Shown: piece by piece, positions 5,676 to 7,697 of the stretch
Numbering within the stretch: position 1 is the stretch's first letter
Layout: each line of letters begins with the position of its first letter
Source of the DNA: an uncultured Christensenellaceae bacterium
GTDB lineage: Bacteria > Bacillota > Clostridia > Christensenellales > Pumilibacteraceae
NCBI GenBank assembly: GCA_910588315.1
Contig: CAJUQF010000094.1
Coordinates: 1 to 7,697 of the forward strand
DNA: 7,697 nucleotides
Direction of reading: 5' to 3'
Position numbers and translations under genes: made by a program
Notes under the pieces: generated by a model
Told to the model about the DNA's origin: nothing
Databases searched by the model: none
What the model saw: the letters and a program-made list of their open reading frames with translations, nothing else

Positions 5676-7697
5676 GCCGTCTCCTTCGATCTGATGTAAG
5701 CGATTTCGCCGTATGATACGGCGGTTTGTTCGGGGGCTGCGGTTTGTTCGCATACGACGTTCGAAAACTCGACTCTGCCGCCGACGATCGACGTGTTCTG
5801 CCACATCTGTATGCCGATCTTGAATCCGTCGGGGGCGTTGATGTAGGCGTCGAATTCTTTAAGCGCCGCCGCGCCGTTGTTGACCGTTGCGCTCGTTTCG
5901 TTATATTCTTTGCCGTACAGCGTTTCGCCCGTGTAGTCCATGCCGCCGTACACTATCAAAAGGCAATCGTTTATATAATACTTGAACATGCCTTTTTCGA
6001 AAACGATACGGAAGTCGAGCGTGAGATCGCCTTCGCCGGCTACCGAAGAGAAGTACCGAGTGTATGCGCAGTCCGTAAACGTAGCGATAGGAAGAGAGAA
6101 GAAACTAAGCGAGCTGTTGTTGATCTTTTTGCCTACGAACAATGTGCCGTTGGCGAGGTTTATCGTAATGAACGGCAAAGCCTGCGTCCCCGTTCCCGTC
6201 AAGTTGATACTGCCTGCGTCGCGCACATAGAACAGGGTGCGAATGCTGAATTCGTTCGATGTCGTTTTGGGCTTTTTACATGTGACGGTGTACGAGTAAA
6301 CGCCGCCCTGCATTTCGATGTCCGGTAAAGTAAAGCCCTGCTGCGTTGCGCGCGTGCCTGTTGCGACGTATTTCGTTTCGTTGTTCTCCGTAACTATCTC
6401 GATACCGTTGCGCGTTATTTTTTCTTTGAACGCCGCGACCGCCGTTGTGTCTTTGGTTAGTTTGACCGAGTTGAACGGTTCGCCGTCTATATACCAGCCG
6501 TCGAACGTGTAACTCGTTACGTTGCCGTTCGCCTGGGTCACGTCGGCTTTTTGCGTGGCGGCGGGCATTGCTGTCACGCCGTCGGTTTCCGATTCGACCG
6601 TCGATACCGTTTGCCCGTCCGAAACGAATGTGACCGTTATGGGCGAAGTGTTTATTTCTTTGTAGTCGAGCGCGAACGTCGAGCCTTTGTGCGAACTTCT
6701 TATGCCGTAGCCGAGACTCGTAAATTCTTGCAGCACGGTCGCGTTAGTACACGTGTATGCGAGCGCTCCGTCTATATACACTCTGAATCCGTCGGTGCGC
6801 GCTTCGACTTTGAGCACGGCGGATATTGTCTCGCCGCTCGCCGCCGCGTTGAATTTGTTTTGCCAATCTTGGGGCAGGGCGGAAAGCGATATCGGAGTGC
6901 CGCTCATGTGTGCGAATCCGTTGTTGATACGGCTGACTTGAAGATTGCCCGATGCGGCGACAAGCTGAACGGAGATATATTTACAGCCCGATTCCCACGA
7001 GTTGTCGCCGGGGAGCATGCCGCGTAACAGTATGCCTATCGCGCCTGCGCCGCCCTTCGACAGCGTTATATCCATGGTGATGTCGAACGTGACTTTAGTC
7101 CCTACGCCGAGCAGCACTGCGGTGTTTGCAGTGGCGGTGAACGTGCCGTCTCCGTTGTCGGTTATATTGCCTTTAGGCAGGCGATAACCGGCATAGAGCG
7201 TTGTGTCGTTCGTGATGATGGGGTCTTGCTCGTCGACCGGACTTGTGAGATTCGAATCGTAATACCATTTTGTAAAGATATGGTTTTCCTTTTGGGGAAC
7301 GGGCAGAGCGAGCGAACCGTTTACGTACTTTATCGGTTCGAAATCGCCGCCGCCGAGCGAGTCGAGCGTCACCGTGTAATAGTCCGTGCTCCATCCGGCG
7401 TACAGCGTTATATCCGAGCTTGCGCGGAAGAAGTTGGGGTTGACTTTTTGCGAAAGCGCGTCGTCGTAGTACCAACCGCCGAGAACGACGCCTTCTTTTT
7501 CGCTCGTCGGAAGTTCGAGCTTGCCGAACGTGTAAGTTACGGGCGTCGGCGTCGTGCCGCCGTTCGCGTCGAACGAGACTGTGAGCGTCGTGTTGTATGA
7601 AAGATTTTCGAACTCAGCGCCGCGCGCCGAGCAGCGGATACCGAACCCGTTGCCGGTGTAATTCGCAAGCTTTGCGGCGTCGGTATAGGTGTAACAC
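5672..7697 (-). CDS. Modular surface or secreted protein with Listeria-Bacteroides repeats and jelly-roll domains, 5' end outside window
   Basis: The frame is open from the right edge to the TGA at 5672 (674 residues visible); the GTG at 7372 is internal. I read the frame upstream of it by hand and found no stop. Residue 1 is the first visible codon. Residues 1-36 are the end of a jelly roll (GFGIRCSARG). Residues 37-103 and 107-172 are two Listeria-Bacteroides (Flg_new, InlB B-repeat-like) units, with SFDANGG/LDSLGGG starts, GGWYYD/TKWYYD centres and TLYAGW/TLYAGY ends. Residues about 173-348 are a complete jelly roll (FRVYIDG, GYGIRSS). Residues 351-426 are a third, divergent Flg_new unit (FDGWYIDG). 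Residues 427-650 are another beta-rich jelly-roll-like domain. No anchor, sorting signal or catalytic motif is visible. It is probably an adhesin or glycan-binding scaffold; any enzymatic domain or signal peptide would lie beyond the edge. It overlaps the phosphoesterase gene by 4 bp, so the two are co-expressed. Confidence 0.85.
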   Translation of the reverse strand, partial: CYTYTDAAKLANYTGNGFGIRCSARGAEFENLSYNTTLTVSFDANGGTTPTPVTYTFGKLELPTSEKEGVVLGGWYYDDALSQKVNPNFFRASSDITLYAGWSTDYYTVTLDSLGGGDFEPIKYVNGSLALPVPQKENHIFTKWYYDSNLTSPVDEQDPIITNDTTLYAGYRLPKGNITDNGDGTFTATANTAVLLGVGTKVTFDITMDITLSKGGAGAIGILLRGMLPGDNSWESGCKYISVQLVAASGNLQVSRINNGFAHMSGTPISLSALPQDWQNKFNAAASGETISAVLKVEARTDGFRVYIDGALAYTCTNATVLQEFTSLGYGIRSSHKGSTFALDYKEINTSPITVTFVSDGQTVSTVESETDGVTAMPAATQKADVTQANGNVTSYTFDGWYIDGEPFNSVKLTKDTTAVAAFKEKITRNGIEIVTENNETKYVATGTRATQQGFTLPDIEMQGGVYSYTVTCKKPKTTSNEFSIRTLFYVRDAGSINLTGTGTQALPFITINLANGTLFVGKKINNSSLSFFSLPIATFTDCAYTRYFSSVAGEGDLTLDFRIVFEKGMFKYYINDCLLIVYGGMDYTGETLYGKEYNETSATVNNGAAALKEFDAYINAPDGFKIGIQMWQNTSIVGGRVEFSNVVCEQTAAPEQTAVSYGEIAYIRSKETA
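5681..5686 (-). promoter_or_regulatory. Ribosome binding site fixing the phosphoesterase start
   Basis: AAGGAG on the minus strand, seven bases before the ATG at 5675. It lies within the last codons (Lys-Glu) of the upstream gene, whose TGA overlaps the ATG. This supports the MKK start and translational coupling of the two genes. Confidence 0.85.

Noticed and set aside
5676..5804. Longer start for the phosphoesterase at 5804
   Set aside because: The extra 43 residues are Arg-rich, would bury the signal peptide, and overlap the well-supported upstream gene. The ATG at 5675 has an AAGGAG at ideal distance.

Overview
The window looks like part of a chromosome from an anaerobic, gut-type Firmicute, most likely an uncultured Clostridia lineage. 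This is inferred from the protein families (DUF1680/GH127 glycosidase, FIVAR-like and Listeria-Bacteroides surface repeats, a two-domain AraC regulator), a strong AAGGAG ribosome binding site and mid-range GC content. It rests on family resemblance only; the sequence holds no taxonomic marker.

Left arm, plus strand (1-3300): the 3' part of a large surface glycoside hydrolase of the GH127/GH146 type (beta-L-arabinofuranosidase superfamily), cut by the left edge, followed by an AraC-family regulator. The hydrolase keeps the acid/base Glu and the Glu/Cys residues of the zinc-thiolate active site. It continues into a lectin-fold domain, three FIVAR-like helical repeats and a C-terminal membrane anchor. 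A 17-bp hairpin sits just after its stop codon, before the regulator. Together they look like a locus for sensing and degrading an arabinose-containing plant or host glycan.

Middle (3301-4013): about 700 bases with no credible gene. It holds at least three copies and one fragment of a degenerate repeat of about 90 bp that can form hairpins, two short AT-rich hairpins, and a strong rho-independent terminator that serves the minus-strand genes converging from the right.

Right arm, minus strand (4014-7697): two secreted-protein genes overlapping by 4 bp (ATGA). The upstream one runs off the right edge and is a mosaic of Listeria-Bacteroides (Flg_new) repeats alternating with jelly-roll domains. 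The downstream one is a secreted protein with a LamG-like domain fused to a calcineurin-like metallophosphoesterase whose metal-binding motifs deviate from the consensus. The right arm therefore looks like a small extracellular binding and phosphoesterase operon. Lectin-like beta-sandwich domains recur in all three extracellular proteins of the window. No CRISPR array, tRNA, rRNA, insertion sequence or phage gene was seen.
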